32,879 nt of DNA from Gemmatimonadota bacterium (GCA_039715185.1 JBDLIA010000033.1:1-32879); one strand, 5' to 3'. Counted from the stretch's first letter, positions 1-7,571 are shown. Notes: generated by a model from the sequence alone, not told the origin. Numbers and translations: made by a program.

Positions 1-324
1 ACCGATCCGCTCGAGCGCTTCCTGGCTCTCTGGGATCTCTCCGCCAGTGAAGCCGCACGCGCCTTCGGGGTGTCCCGCCAGGCGCTGTCCAAGTGGCGGC
101 AGAGCGGCGTCCCCGCAGACCGGATGGACGCGGTGATGGATCTCGCCGCGGCGACCGACGTGCTGGACCGCTGGATCAAGCGCGAGCGCATTCCGGCGGT
201 GGTGCGCCGGCCCGCGGCCAACCTCTCCGGCCGCTCCCTGGTCGACCTCCTCCGCGACGGACGTCACGCAGAGGTGCGCGAGTCCGTGACCTCCACGTTC
301 GATCTGCGCCGGGTCCAGCCCTGA
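1..324 (+). CDS. Xre/ParS-type antitoxin (5' end outside the window)
   Basis: The reading frame is open from base 1 to the TGA at 322-324, giving 107 residues of a protein whose start lies upstream. The visible part opens with a helix-turn-helix (SASEAARAFGVSRQALSKW) and continues with a C-terminal region resembling the toxin-binding domain of Xre/MbcA/ParS antitoxins. An internal GTG at 70 falls inside the helix-turn-helix and is unlikely to be the start. The next gene overlaps the stop and encodes a RES-domain protein, the classical partner. In such pairs the antitoxin blocks the toxin active site and represses the operon. The pairing is clear from context; the exact subfamily is not. Confidence 0.75.
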   Translation, partial: TDPLERFLALWDLSASEAARAFGVSRQALSKWRQSGVPADRMDAVMDLAAATDVLDRWIKRERIPAVVRRPAANLSGRSLVDLLRDGRHAEVRESVTSTFDLRRVQP

Positions 325-911
325 GGCCGCGCCGCGCGTCACTGCCGGACGGCCGGGTCTGGCTGCGCGTCGCCGAGCCGCGCTGGCACGACCCACTGGA
401 TCCGTCGTTCGCGCAGCAGCACGGCGGACGCTGGAACGCCCCGCAGTCACACCCGACGCTCTACCTCAGCGCCGACGCGGAGACCGTCCGGCTCCAGATC
501 GGCAGGATCGTCGAAGGCTCGGGGGCGCTCCCCGAGGACCTGGACGATGACGCCCTCGTGCTCGTGGCCGTGACGTTGCCCCGGGCGCAGACGGTGGCCG
601 ACGCGGTGACCGTGGCCGGCCTGCGGGCGCTGCATCTGCCCGACACCTACCCCCGCAACGCGAACGGGACCGCCGTGTCCGTCGCGCGCTGTCGGACGGC
701 GGGGTCCCGCGTCCGCGCCGAGGGGCTGCGCGGAGTGTGGGCTCGATCCGCACTCGGACATGGCGAACGCGGCCGCGAGTTGGCCTGGTTTCCGGCGTCG
801 GTCCGGTCCAGGGCTCGTCCGGTGTGGGAGGCCCCGCTCCCGCTGGGAGCGTGGCGAGACGCCGCCGGGTGGGACGACCTCGGACTCGAGACGCAACCCG
901 ACCCCCGCTAG
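321..911 (+). CDS. RES-domain toxin (NAD+-consuming family)
   Basis: About 196 residues with hallmarks of the RES fold: an early Arg in VWLRV, the GGRWN box, a Tyr in TLYLS, and a Glu in AETVRLQIGR; a late Ser lies in VWARSALG. Characterised RES toxins (MbcT, ParT, Res) degrade or modify NAD+ or transfer ADP-ribose. The gene directly follows a Xre/ParS antitoxin. No ATG, GTG or TTG is well placed: a CTG at 321 would overlap the antitoxin stop in a CTGA arrangement, and a second in-frame CTG lies at 342. An ATG far upstream at 93 would run through the whole antitoxin gene and is less likely. Family assignment is fairly firm; the start is a guess. Confidence 0.72.
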   Translation: MRPRRASLPDGRVWLRVAEPRWHDPLDPSFAQQHGGRWNAPQSHPTLYLSADAETVRLQIGRIVEGSGALPEDLDDDALVLVAVTLPRAQTVADAVTVAGLRALHLPDTYPRNANGTAVSVARCRTAGSRVRAEGLRGVWARSALGHGERGRELAWFPASVRSRARPVWEAPLPLGAWRDAAGWDDLGLETQPDPR

Positions 912-945
912 CGCCCTACGCGTCGGTCTCTCCCAAACACGACTC

Positions 946-975
946 TTGACTCACCGTCGATTCTTAGGCTAGACT
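946..975 (+). promoter_or_regulatory. Promoter of the metalloregulator operon
   Basis: TTGACT at 946-951 and TAGACT at 970-975, separated by 18 bases, form a good sigma-70-like promoter. It lies about 83 bases before the chosen start of the DtxR-family gene, and its -10 box sits inside the palindromic operator listed next. Confidence 0.6.
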
Positions 976-1007
976 AATTCTCAGTTTCGTTGAGACGAAT
1001 TCTAGTC
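964..1007 (+). promoter_or_regulatory. Probable DtxR/MntR-family operator (nested palindromes)
   Basis: Bases 964-977 read TTAGGCTAGACTAA, palindromic except for one mismatched pair. They match the first 14 positions of the classical DtxR/IdeR box (TTAGGTTAGGCTAACCTAA) at 12 places. Immediately downstream, TCTCA at 979-983 and TGAGA at 991-995 form a second dyad. An outer imperfect dyad joins GACTAATTC (972-980) to GAATTCTAGTC (997-1007). The site covers the -10 box, so binding would block transcription of the gene that encodes a DtxR-family protein: likely metal-dependent autorepression of the whole operon. Confidence 0.6.
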
Positions 1008-1057
1008 ACGGGCCCGGCGCGTCGGTCGGACCGTTGGCGAACAATGGGGAGGCGCGT

Positions 1058-1738
1058 GTGCCGACACCGGCCGTCGAGGACTACCTCAAGGCGATCTACA
1101 ACGCGACCACCGGCGAGGGCGCCGCGTCGACGTCGGTCGTGGCGGAGACGCTGGGCGTGTCCGCCGCGTCGGTGTCGGGCATGCTGCGCCGGCTCGCCGA
1201 GCAGGACCTGATCGAATACGAGCGCTATTACGGCGCGCGCCTGACGCGCGAGGGCCGAACCGCGGCGCTGCGCACCATTCGCCGGCACCGGATCCTGGAG
1301 GCCTTCCTGGTCGAGGTGCTGGGCTACTCGTGGGACTCCGTGCACGAAGAGGCCGAGCGGCTGGAGCACGCCGCGTCCGACGAGTTGGTGGACCACATGG
1401 CCGCCGCCCTGGGCGATCCCGCCGAGGATCCGCACGGCGCCCCGATCCCCGAGTCCGGCGTGGAGTTCAGCGAGCAGCGCTGGCCCGCGCTGTCCGACCT
1501 CGACGTGGGCGAGCGCGGCGTGGTGCGGCGGGTGGCCGACGAGAGCCCGGAAGCCCTGCGCTACCTGGGCGAGCTGGAGTTGCGGCCCGGGGCGCGCGTG
1601 AGGGTGGTCGACCGGGCGCCGCTCGGCGGCCCCATCACGGTGCGGGTGGGCGGACAGGAGCGCGTCCTGGGCAGAGAGATGTGCGACTCCGTGCGCGTGC
1701 AGCGCGCGGGAGCGAGAGGACAGGTGGAGCATGTCTGA
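1058..1738 (+). CDS. MntR/DtxR-family metal-dependent repressor
   Basis: 226 residues: N-terminal winged helix (recognition region SAASVSGMLRRL), dimerisation/metal domain, and a C-terminal SH3-like FeoA domain from about residue 150. Two ligand positions that separate manganese from iron regulators are of the MntR type. Asp8 (in VEDYLKAIY) stands where IdeR has Met10, and a Glu (in EAERLEH) stands where IdeR has Cys102. Lys11 occupies the place of MntR Glu11. The GTG at 1058 is preferred because GGGGAGG at 1046-1052 lies five bases upstream; a TTG at 1034 would add eight residues and lacks a comparable site. The stop overlaps the oxidase ATG, so the regulator heads a six-gene operon. Metal specificity is inferred from residues only. 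Confidence 0.88.
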   Translation: MPTPAVEDYLKAIYNATTGEGAASTSVVAETLGVSAASVSGMLRRLAEQDLIEYERYYGARLTREGRTAALRTIRRHRILEAFLVEVLGYSWDSVHEEAERLEHAASDELVDHMAAALGDPAEDPHGAPIPESGVEFSEQRWPALSDLDVGERGVVRRVADESPEALRYLGELELRPGARVRVVDRAPLGGPITVRVGGQERVLGREMCDSVRVQRAGARGQVEHV

Positions 1739-2780
1739 CAAGAGCGGGGACAGGGGCATGTCCCGGCGCAACCTCCTGCGCGCCGGGGCGGTGGGCGCGG
1801 CGGGCGTGGCGGTGGGAGGAGCGGCCCGTGCGCTCCAGCAGGGTGCCAGCCCGGAGCAGCTCCAGGGCGCGGCGCAGCTCGTGAGCAGCCACGGCCACGT
1901 GGCGAGCAACGACGCGGTGGGCGACATCCAGCCGGGCGGCTTCGACCCGACCGCGTTCCTGACCGACTTCGACTACGGCCGCGTCTCGACCCTGGCCGAC
2001 GGACGCACGCTGCGCGAGTACGACATGGTCGCGATCGACGAGGACATCGAGGTCGCGCCGGGCGTGTGGTTCCCCGCCTGGACCTACAACGGCCAGGTGC
2101 CGGGCCCCACGATCAGGTGCACCGAGGGCGACCGCCTGCGCGTCAACTTCCGCAACGCCGGCAGCCACCCGCACACCATCCACTTCCACGGCACGCACCC
2201 GGCGGAGGCGGACGGCGTGTTCGAGATCGTGGAACCGGGCGGCAGCTACACCTACGAGTTCGACGCCGAGCCGTTCGGCCTGCACCTCTACCACTGCCAC
2301 GCGATCCCGCTGAAGCGCCACATCCACAAGGGCCTCTACGGGACCTTCATCGTCGACCCGCCGGGCGGCCGCGAGCCGGCGCGCGAGCTGGTCATGGTGA
2401 TGAACGGCTTCGACACCAACTTCGACGGCTCCAACGAGATCTACGCCGTCAACACGGTCGGCTTCCACTACCAGCGCCACCCCATCAAGCTCGCGCTGAA
2501 CGAGCTCGTGCGGGTCTACCTGGTCAACCTGACCGAGTTCGACCTGATCAACTCGCTGCACATGCACGGCAACATGTTCCGGCTCTACCGCACAGGCACC
2601 GACCTGGAGCGCTCCGAGCTGACCGACACCGTCACGCTGTGCCAGGGCGAGCGCGCCGTGCTGGAGTTCAGCTACAGGTTCCCCGGCCGCTTCATGTTCC
2701 ACGCGCACCAGAGCGAGTTCGCCGAGCTGGGCTGGATGGCGATGTTCGACGTGAGCGGCGAGGAGGCCCCCGTTGTCTGA
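1731..2780 (+). CDS. TAT-exported two-domain multicopper oxidase
   Basis: 349 residues beginning with a twin-arginine signal (SRRNLLRAG), so it is exported folded. Two cupredoxin domains are visible. Domain 1 carries HTIHFHG (His148/151/153) and YHCH (His188-Cys189-His190), followed by His197 and Leu202. By alignment with copper nitrite reductase, His148, Cys189 and His197 would hold the type 1 copper, with Leu202 in the axial place. Domain 2 carries LHMHG (His277/279) and FHAH (His324/326) but no Cys, so it has no type 1 site. This is the layout called type C two-domain oxidase, which forms trimers with trinuclear centres at interfaces. Likely activity: oxidation of metal ions or phenols with oxygen; the substrate is unknown. 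It overlaps its neighbours at both ends. Confidence 0.9.
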   Translation: MSDKSGDRGMSRRNLLRAGAVGAAGVAVGGAARALQQGASPEQLQGAAQLVSSHGHVASNDAVGDIQPGGFDPTAFLTDFDYGRVSTLADGRTLREYDMVAIDEDIEVAPGVWFPAWTYNGQVPGPTIRCTEGDRLRVNFRNAGSHPHTIHFHGTHPAEADGVFEIVEPGGSYTYEFDAEPFGLHLYHCHAIPLKRHIHKGLYGTFIVDPPGGREPARELVMVMNGFDTNFDGSNEIYAVNTVGFHYQRHPIKLALNELVRVYLVNLTEFDLINSLHMHGNMFRLYRTGTDLERSELTDTVTLCQGERAVLEFSYRFPGRFMFHAHQSEFAELGWMAMFDVSGEEAPVV

Positions 2781-4011
2781 CGGCGCGGCGGGGACCGACA
2801 CGGCCGTGGCCGCTGACGATGCGGGCGCGGGCGATGGAGGCGCGGCTCGTCCCGGCCCGCCGGCGTGGCTCCTGGGGGTCGGCCCGCTGGTGCTGCTCGC
2901 CGGACTCCTGTTCGCGCTCTTCCGCTTCGGCCCGCTGGGCCTCTTCGACGAGGCGTTCCCCCCGGTCGAGGAGCTGACGATCGAGCGCATCTGGTTCCCG
3001 GGACCGGGCGTCATGAAGGTCGCCGTGGTGAACGGCGGCCCCGAGGCCGTGACGATCGCGCAGTTGGCCGTGGACGACGCGGTGTGGAGCCACGAGTTGG
3101 ACGGAGAGCGGACCATCGGCCGGCTGGAGCGGCGCGTGATCACCGTGCCCTACCCGTGGGTGGAGGGCGAGCCGCACCAGGTCGTGCTCATCACCAACAC
3201 CGGCGTGACCTTCGACGCGGGCGTGGACGTCGCCACCACCGCGCCCCCGGTGGGCGGGCGCTACCTGGGCGCGTTCGCGTTGCTGGGGATGTACGTGGGC
3301 GTGCTGCCGGTGCTGCTGGGCCTGCTGTGGCTTCCCTTCCTGCGCCGCATCGAGCGGCGCTGGGTGGACTTCTTCATGGCGCTCACCGTTGGGCTGCTGG
3401 TGTTCCTGGGGGTGGACGCGCTGCTGGAGGCGTTCGAGGTGGCCGGCGAGGTGCCGGGCGCCTTCCAGGGGACGGGCCTGCTGCTGATGGGCGCGCTGGG
3501 TACGCCGCTCGCCGTCAACGCGCTGGGCCGCGCGCGCCGCAACCCCGACGGCACCGCCGCGCCCTTCCAGCTCGCGCTCCTGGTGGCGCTCGCGATCGGG
3601 CTGCACAACCTGGGGGAGGGGCTGGCGATCGGCGGCGCGTACGCGTCGGGCGCCATCGCCCTGGGCGCCTTCCTGGTGGTGGGCTTCCTGGTGCACAACA
3701 CCACCGAGGGGCTGGCCATCGTGGCGCCGCTGGCGCGCGAGAGCATCTCGATCGCGCCCCTGGTGGCGCTCGGCCTGCTGGCCGGCGTCCCGACCATCCT
3801 GGGCGCCTGGATCGGCGGGTTTTCGAGCTCTCCCATAGCCGTCACGCTGTTCCTGGCGATCGGCGCCGGCGCCGTGGCGCAGGTGGTGATAGAGCTGGCG
3901 CGCTTCTTCGGTCGGCGCGCCGAGAGCGGCCTGACCGCGCCGCTCAACGCCGCCGGCCTGCTGCTGGGCCTCGCGGTCATGTACCTGACCGGCCTGCTGG
4001 TGACCGGGTGA
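2773..4011 (+). CDS. ZIP-family metal transporter with extra N-terminal domain
   Basis: 412 residues. The ZIP core has the two metal-site helices HNLGEG (His278, Asn279, Glu282) and HNTTEG (His308, Asn309, Glu312), which conduct divalent metals such as Zn, Fe or Mn into the cytoplasm. Unlike plain ZIP proteins it starts with about 30 low-complexity residues, one membrane helix (about 34-54), then a roughly 100-residue soluble, strand-rich stretch before the next helix at about 160. This stretch probably faces the periplasm. The TTG start at 2773 overlaps the oxidase stop and is preceded by AGGAGG at 2761-2766. Co-transcription with an exported oxidase suggests the two handle the same metal. 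Confidence 0.87.
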   Translation: MSDGAAGTDTAVAADDAGAGDGGAARPGPPAWLLGVGPLVLLAGLLFALFRFGPLGLFDEAFPPVEELTIERIWFPGPGVMKVAVVNGGPEAVTIAQLAVDDAVWSHELDGERTIGRLERRVITVPYPWVEGEPHQVVLITNTGVTFDAGVDVATTAPPVGGRYLGAFALLGMYVGVLPVLLGLLWLPFLRRIERRWVDFFMALTVGLLVFLGVDALLEAFEVAGEVPGAFQGTGLLLMGALGTPLAVNALGRARRNPDGTAAPFQLALLVALAIGLHNLGEGLAIGGAYASGAIALGAFLVVGFLVHNTTEGLAIVAPLARESISIAPLVALGLLAGVPTILGAWIGGFSSSPIAVTLFLAIGAGAVAQVVIELARFFGRRAESGLTAPLNAAGLLLGLAVMYLTGLLVTG

Positions 4012-5219
4012 ACGGGCGCCTCCGTGCCCTCGCGTTGCTGGTGGCTCTGGCGGCGTTGGCCTCTTCCTGCGACGGGCTGATCACCGCGCCCCCGGAGGAC
4101 GCGGACATCCTGGACTCCCCGCTGCCGGGCCTCACCGCCGAGGAGATGGCGGCGTTCGCGCGCGGCGACGCCGAGTTCGGCCGGCGCTTCGCTCCGTCCA
4201 GTGGGCTCGGTCCGATCTTCAACAACGTGGCGTGCGCCGAGTGCCACAGCGGCGACGGGCGCGGGCGACCGGACAACATCCTCACGCGCTTCTCGGTCGA
4301 CGGGGAGCTCGCGCCGGAGCTGGGCGGGCCGCAGATCCAGGACAAGGCCATCCCGGGCGCGGTCCCCGAGACGCTGCCGCCGGGCGCGCAGGTGTCGCTG
4401 CGCCTGCCGCCGCCGGTGTTCGGCGTGGGGCTCATCGAGGCCATTCCCGCCGCGGCGATCCTTGCCAACGCAGACCCCGATGACGCCGACGGCGACGGCG
4501 TCTCGGGCCGGCCGAACATGGTCACGCCGCCGGAGTTCGTGCCGGCGAGCGAGCCCGGCGGCGGTCCGGGCCCCGTGCTGGGCCGCTTCAGCCGCAAGGC
4601 GCAAGTCTCGACCCTGCTCGAGCAGACCAGCGCGGCCTACCACCAGGACATGGGCATCACCTCCGACTTCATCCCGGAGGAGAACACCAATCCGCTGGCT
4701 GGGCCCGGCCCGCGCGCGGCCGACGAGGTGCCCGACCCCGAGATCCCGGCGTCCACCGTGAACGCCGTCATCGACTACATCCGCATGCTGGCGCCGCCCG
4801 CGGCGGGCGCGTCGACCGAGCGGCGCCGGCGCGGCCAGGCGCTGTTCGCGCAGGTGGGCTGCGCGTCCTGCCACGTGCCGGAGCTGCGCACCGGCGCGAG
4901 CCCCATCGCGGCAATCGCGGACCGGCCGGTGCCGCTCTACTCGGACCTGCTGCTGCACGACATGGGCGATGAGCTGGCCGACGGCCGGCCCGACGGGGAC
5001 GCGAACGGCCGCGAGTGGCGCACCGCGCCGCTGTGGGGGCTGCGCGTGATGCGCGATTTCCTGGCGGGCGACGCGTTCCTGCTGCACGACGGACGCGCCC
5101 GCTCGGTCGACGAGGCGATCGGCTTCCACGGCGGCGAGGGCGCGGCGGCCCGCGCGGCCTACGGGTCGCTGTCGGACGAGGACCGCGCGGCGCTGCTCGA
5201 CTTCGTGAAGAGCCGCTGA
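4008..5219 (+). CDS. Di-heme oxidoreductase-family lipoprotein (DUF1111/DHOR)
   Basis: 403 residues from a GTG that overlaps the ZIP stop (GTGA). An N-terminal hydrophobic stretch ends in a lipobox-like LASSC (Cys21), so it is probably an anchored lipoprotein. Two c-type heme sites are present: CAECH (Cys76, Cys79, His80) and CASCH (Cys285, Cys288, His289). The segment LLHDGRARSVDEAIGFHG near the C-terminus is typical of the DUF1111 or thiol-oxidoreductase-like di-heme family. Members of this family often sit in iron-responsive operons, and the biochemical role is poorly known. Here it would pass electrons in the periplasm together with the Rieske protein encoded next. Confidence 0.85.
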   Translation: MNGRLRALALLVALAALASSCDGLITAPPEDADILDSPLPGLTAEEMAAFARGDAEFGRRFAPSSGLGPIFNNVACAECHSGDGRGRPDNILTRFSVDGELAPELGGPQIQDKAIPGAVPETLPPGAQVSLRLPPPVFGVGLIEAIPAAAILANADPDDADGDGVSGRPNMVTPPEFVPASEPGGGPGPVLGRFSRKAQVSTLLEQTSAAYHQDMGITSDFIPEENTNPLAGPGPRAADEVPDPEIPASTVNAVIDYIRMLAPPAAGASTERRRRGQALFAQVGCASCHVPELRTGASPIAAIADRPVPLYSDLLLHDMGDELADGRPDGDANGREWRTAPLWGLRVMRDFLAGDAFLLHDGRARSVDEAIGFHGGEGAAARAAYGSLSDEDRAALLDFVKSR

Positions 5220-5665
5220 TGGGGGCCTTCGACGCGGCCGCGCCGGCCACGACCACGCGTCGCGACTTCATCGCGCGCTCCTGCGCCGCCGGCCTGGCGC
5301 TCGGAATGGGCGCGTGCGGCGGCGTCACCGCGTTGCCGGTTACCCCGCGCGACGGGCTGGTCCGGCTGGACCTGCGCGACCACCCGGGACTCCGCGTCGC
5401 CGGCGGCTGGCTCAAGCTCGCGCCCCAAGGGCTGCCGCACCCGGTCTACGTGCTGACCCTGGAGGACGGCACGCACGCGGCGCTGTCGCCCATCTGCACG
5501 CACCAGGGGTGCACCGTCGACATCGCCGGCGCCCAGCTCGTGTGCCCCTGCCACGGGTCCACCTACGAACGCACAGGCGCGGTGGTGCGCGGCCCCGCCG
5601 AGCGCGCGCTCACCCGCTACGAGACGCGCCGGGACGGCGACGCGCTGGAGATACGGATCTCATGA
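5219..5665 (+). CDS. Rieske [2Fe-2S] TAT lipoprotein
   Basis: 148 residues; the ATG overlaps the preceding stop (TGATG). The N-terminus has a twin-arginine motif (TTRRDFIARS) and then GMGAC (Cys33), so it is probably exported folded and lipid-anchored. The cluster boxes CTHQGC (Cys93, His95, Cys98) and CPCHGS (Cys109, Cys111, His112) are complete. Cys93/His95 and Cys109/His112 should ligate the cluster, and Cys98-Cys111 should form the disulfide seen in high-potential Rieske proteins of cytochrome bc complexes. No cytochrome b gene is nearby, so it is not obviously part of a bc1 complex. It may exchange electrons with the di-heme protein or the multicopper oxidase. Confidence 0.9.
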   Translation: MGAFDAAAPATTTRRDFIARSCAAGLALGMGACGGVTALPVTPRDGLVRLDLRDHPGLRVAGGWLKLAPQGLPHPVYVLTLEDGTHAALSPICTHQGCTVDIAGAQLVCPCHGSTYERTGAVVRGPAERALTRYETRRDGDALEIRIS

Positions 5666-6843
5666 GCAACGCTCGATCGCTCGTCGCGCTGGCGGCGCTC
5701 GCCGCGGGCGCCGCTCTGCTCCCCGCCCCGCTGGGGGCGCAGGCCGCCGATTCCGCCGCCGACCGCCCGTTCGTGCGCGGCGGGATCTACGACAAGCCGT
5801 ACCTGGGGTCGCTCGCCGGTCGCGCCGCGATCGGCGGCTACGCGGAGGCGCACGCCGTGTGGTTGCGCCAGGACGGCGCGACCGACGAAGCGGGCTTCGT
5901 CGCCAAACGCTTCAACCTCTTCACCGCCGCACAGATCAGCGACATCGTGCGCTTCGGCGCGGAGCTGGAGTTCGAGGAGGGCGGCGAGGAGATCAAGCTG
6001 GAGTTCGCCGCCATCGACCTGCTCCTCCATCCCGCGCTGGGCGTGCGGGCGGGCATGATCCTGTCGCCGCTGGGCCGCTTCAACCTCGCCCACGACAGCC
6101 CGCTCAACCCGTTCACGGACAGGCCGCTGGTGTCCACCGAGCTGCTGGCCGTCGCTCTGTCCGAGCCGGGGCTGGGCGTGTTCGGCGTGCTACCGGCCGG
6201 CGCCGGCCGCGTCAGCTACGAGCTGTACGGCGTGAACGGCTTCGACGAGGGTCTCATCGACGACGCCGAGGACGGCACGCGCCTGCCGCTGGGGCGCGGC
6301 AACTTCGAGGACAACAACTCCTCGGTGGCGTTCGTGGGACGGCTCGCGTACTCGCCGTCGGCCGCCGCGGAGGTGGGCGTGAGCGCGCACCACGGGGCCT
6401 ACAACGTGTTCGACGATGAGGGCCTGGCGGTGGACGAGCGCCGCGACGTGTCGGTCCTGGTCGGCGACTTCGAGGTGAGGGCCTTCCGCTTCACGCTGGC
6501 CGCCGAAGCGGCGCTGGTGGATGTGGACGTGCCGCCCGGCCTGGAGGGCATCTTCGCGTCCGGCCAGAAGGGCGTCTTCGCGGACCTGGTGCGGCCGTTC
6601 GGGCGCGGCTGGATCCGGACGCTGCCGGGCGCCTACTTCGCGGGCGCGGCGCGCGTCGACGCGGTGGATTTCGACACCGATCGCGCCGGCGACGCGGCCT
6701 GGCGGCTGACCGCGGGGCTCAACTTCTACCCCACCGCCGAGACCGCGGTAAAGCTCGATTTCCTGCGCGGCCGCACGCGTGATCGGTTCGAGAATCCGGC
6801 CGATCAGGCGGGGATCCAGTTCTCGGTGGCGACGTATTTCTAG
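5662..6843 (+). CDS. Outer-membrane porin-like beta-barrel protein
   Basis: 393 residues with a signal peptide ending near LGAQA, alternating strand-like segments throughout, and a terminal Phe (FSVATYF), the usual signature for insertion by the BAM complex. Length and pattern resemble phosphate-selective (OprP/O-type) porins or related short-chain barrels. No plug domain or TonB box is visible. The ATG overlaps the Rieske stop (ATGA), making it the last of six coupled genes. In this setting it may admit the metal or complexed metal that the oxidase and ZIP protein handle; that is inference. No strong terminator follows directly. Confidence 0.75.
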   Translation: MSNARSLVALAALAAGAALLPAPLGAQAADSAADRPFVRGGIYDKPYLGSLAGRAAIGGYAEAHAVWLRQDGATDEAGFVAKRFNLFTAAQISDIVRFGAELEFEEGGEEIKLEFAAIDLLLHPALGVRAGMILSPLGRFNLAHDSPLNPFTDRPLVSTELLAVALSEPGLGVFGVLPAGAGRVSYELYGVNGFDEGLIDDAEDGTRLPLGRGNFEDNNSSVAFVGRLAYSPSAAAEVGVSAHHGAYNVFDDEGLAVDERRDVSVLVGDFEVRAFRFTLAAEAALVDVDVPPGLEGIFASGQKGVFADLVRPFGRGWIRTLPGAYFAGAARVDAVDFDTDRAGDAAWRLTAGLNFYPTAETAVKLDFLRGRTRDRFENPADQAGIQFSVATYF

Positions 6844-6900
6844 ATCGAACGGACGCCGGACCCAGTCCACCACGTCGGGGTAACAGCGCGCCTGATTCGG

Positions 6901-6929
6901 TTGTCGGCGACGCGCCGCCGGCGTATTTT
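6901..6929 (+). promoter_or_regulatory. Possible promoter of the DksA-like gene
   Basis: TTGTCG at 6901-6906 and TATTTT at 6924-6929 are 17 bases apart, the only A/T-rich -10-like stretch in the 165-base gap. It would give a leader of about 70 bases. The TGACGTCA palindrome at 6971-6978 lies in that leader. Weak evidence. Confidence 0.35.
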
Positions 6930-7008
6930 CAGCCTTGGAAGCGCGGCGCCGGCTCTCCCCGCCCAGGGAGTGACGTCACGCTGGTAGGGTGGACGCAAGG
7001 GGAAATAG

Positions 7009-7401
7009 ATGGCCAAGAAACTGACGAAAAAGCAGATCGAGCACCTGGAGAAGAGACTTCTGCGGGAGCGCGAGCGCGCCATGCGCTCCCTGGGACAGTT
7101 CGACGAGCTCGCCAAGGAGTCGGCCGAGCAGGCGGACAGCGACCTGTACTCCTACTCCGACCACATCGCGGACCTGGGCACCGACGCCATGGAGCGCGAG
7201 AAGATGCTGCTCTTCGCGAGCAAGGAAGGGCGCTATCTCTACCGCCTCGAGGAGGCGCTGAGGCGGCTGTACAAGGAGCCGCAGAACTTCGGCAAGTGCC
7301 ACAACTGCGGGAACCTGGTCGATTTCGAGCGACTGGACGCGCTGCCCCACGCGCGCTACTGCATCGACTGCAAGCGTGCCGAGGAGGCCGACGCCGCCTA
7401 G
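7009..7401 (+). CDS. DksA/TraR-family zinc-finger protein
   Basis: 130 residues: a long charged coiled coil (about 5-90) followed by a C4 zinc finger, Cys97/Cys100 (CHNCG) and Cys118/Cys121 (CIDC). The segment SDHIADLGTDAMEREK in the coiled coil is closer to the YteA/YocK-like branch of the family than to E. coli DksA. Family members enter the secondary channel of RNA polymerase and modulate promoter opening, often with ppGpp; whether this protein does so is not known. AAGGGG lies upstream of the ATG at suitable spacing. It is a single-gene unit closed by a strong terminator. Confidence 0.85.
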   Translation: MAKKLTKKQIEHLEKRLLRERERAMRSLGQFDELAKESAEQADSDLYSYSDHIADLGTDAMEREKMLLFASKEGRYLYRLEEALRRLYKEPQNFGKCHNCGNLVDFERLDALPHARYCIDCKRAEEADAA

Positions 7402-7472
7402 AACGCCGACGCCGCCCAGGACGCTCGCCGCCGCCGCCAACGCCGGCCGGCCGAACGTGCCCCCCGCAGCGT

Positions 7473-7501
7473 AAAACGCCCCCGTGCTTCGGGGGCGTTT
7501 T
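7473..7501 (+). terminator. Intrinsic terminator after the DksA-like gene
   Basis: Perfect 11-bp stem: AAAACGCCCCC at 7473-7483, loop GTGCTTC, GGGGGCGTTTT at 7491-7501. The T run on one arm and the A run on the other mean it could stop transcription from either strand. Confidence 0.9.
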
Positions 7502-7571
7502 CGTTGGCCCGACGCACGCCCCTCGTTCGTGTCTGGCGCCGCCTCCTTGTGGGGCGCCATGCCGCTCTTTC

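Noticed and set aside
2865-4007. Plus-strand open frame leading into the di-heme gene.
   Set aside because: It is an alternative frame of the ZIP gene, Arg/Gly-rich without domains; the true gene begins at the GTG at 4008 with a lipoprotein signal.
3261-5129. 622-codon minus-strand open frame.
   Set aside because: Antisense to the ZIP and di-heme genes; no recognisable motif and low-complexity composition.
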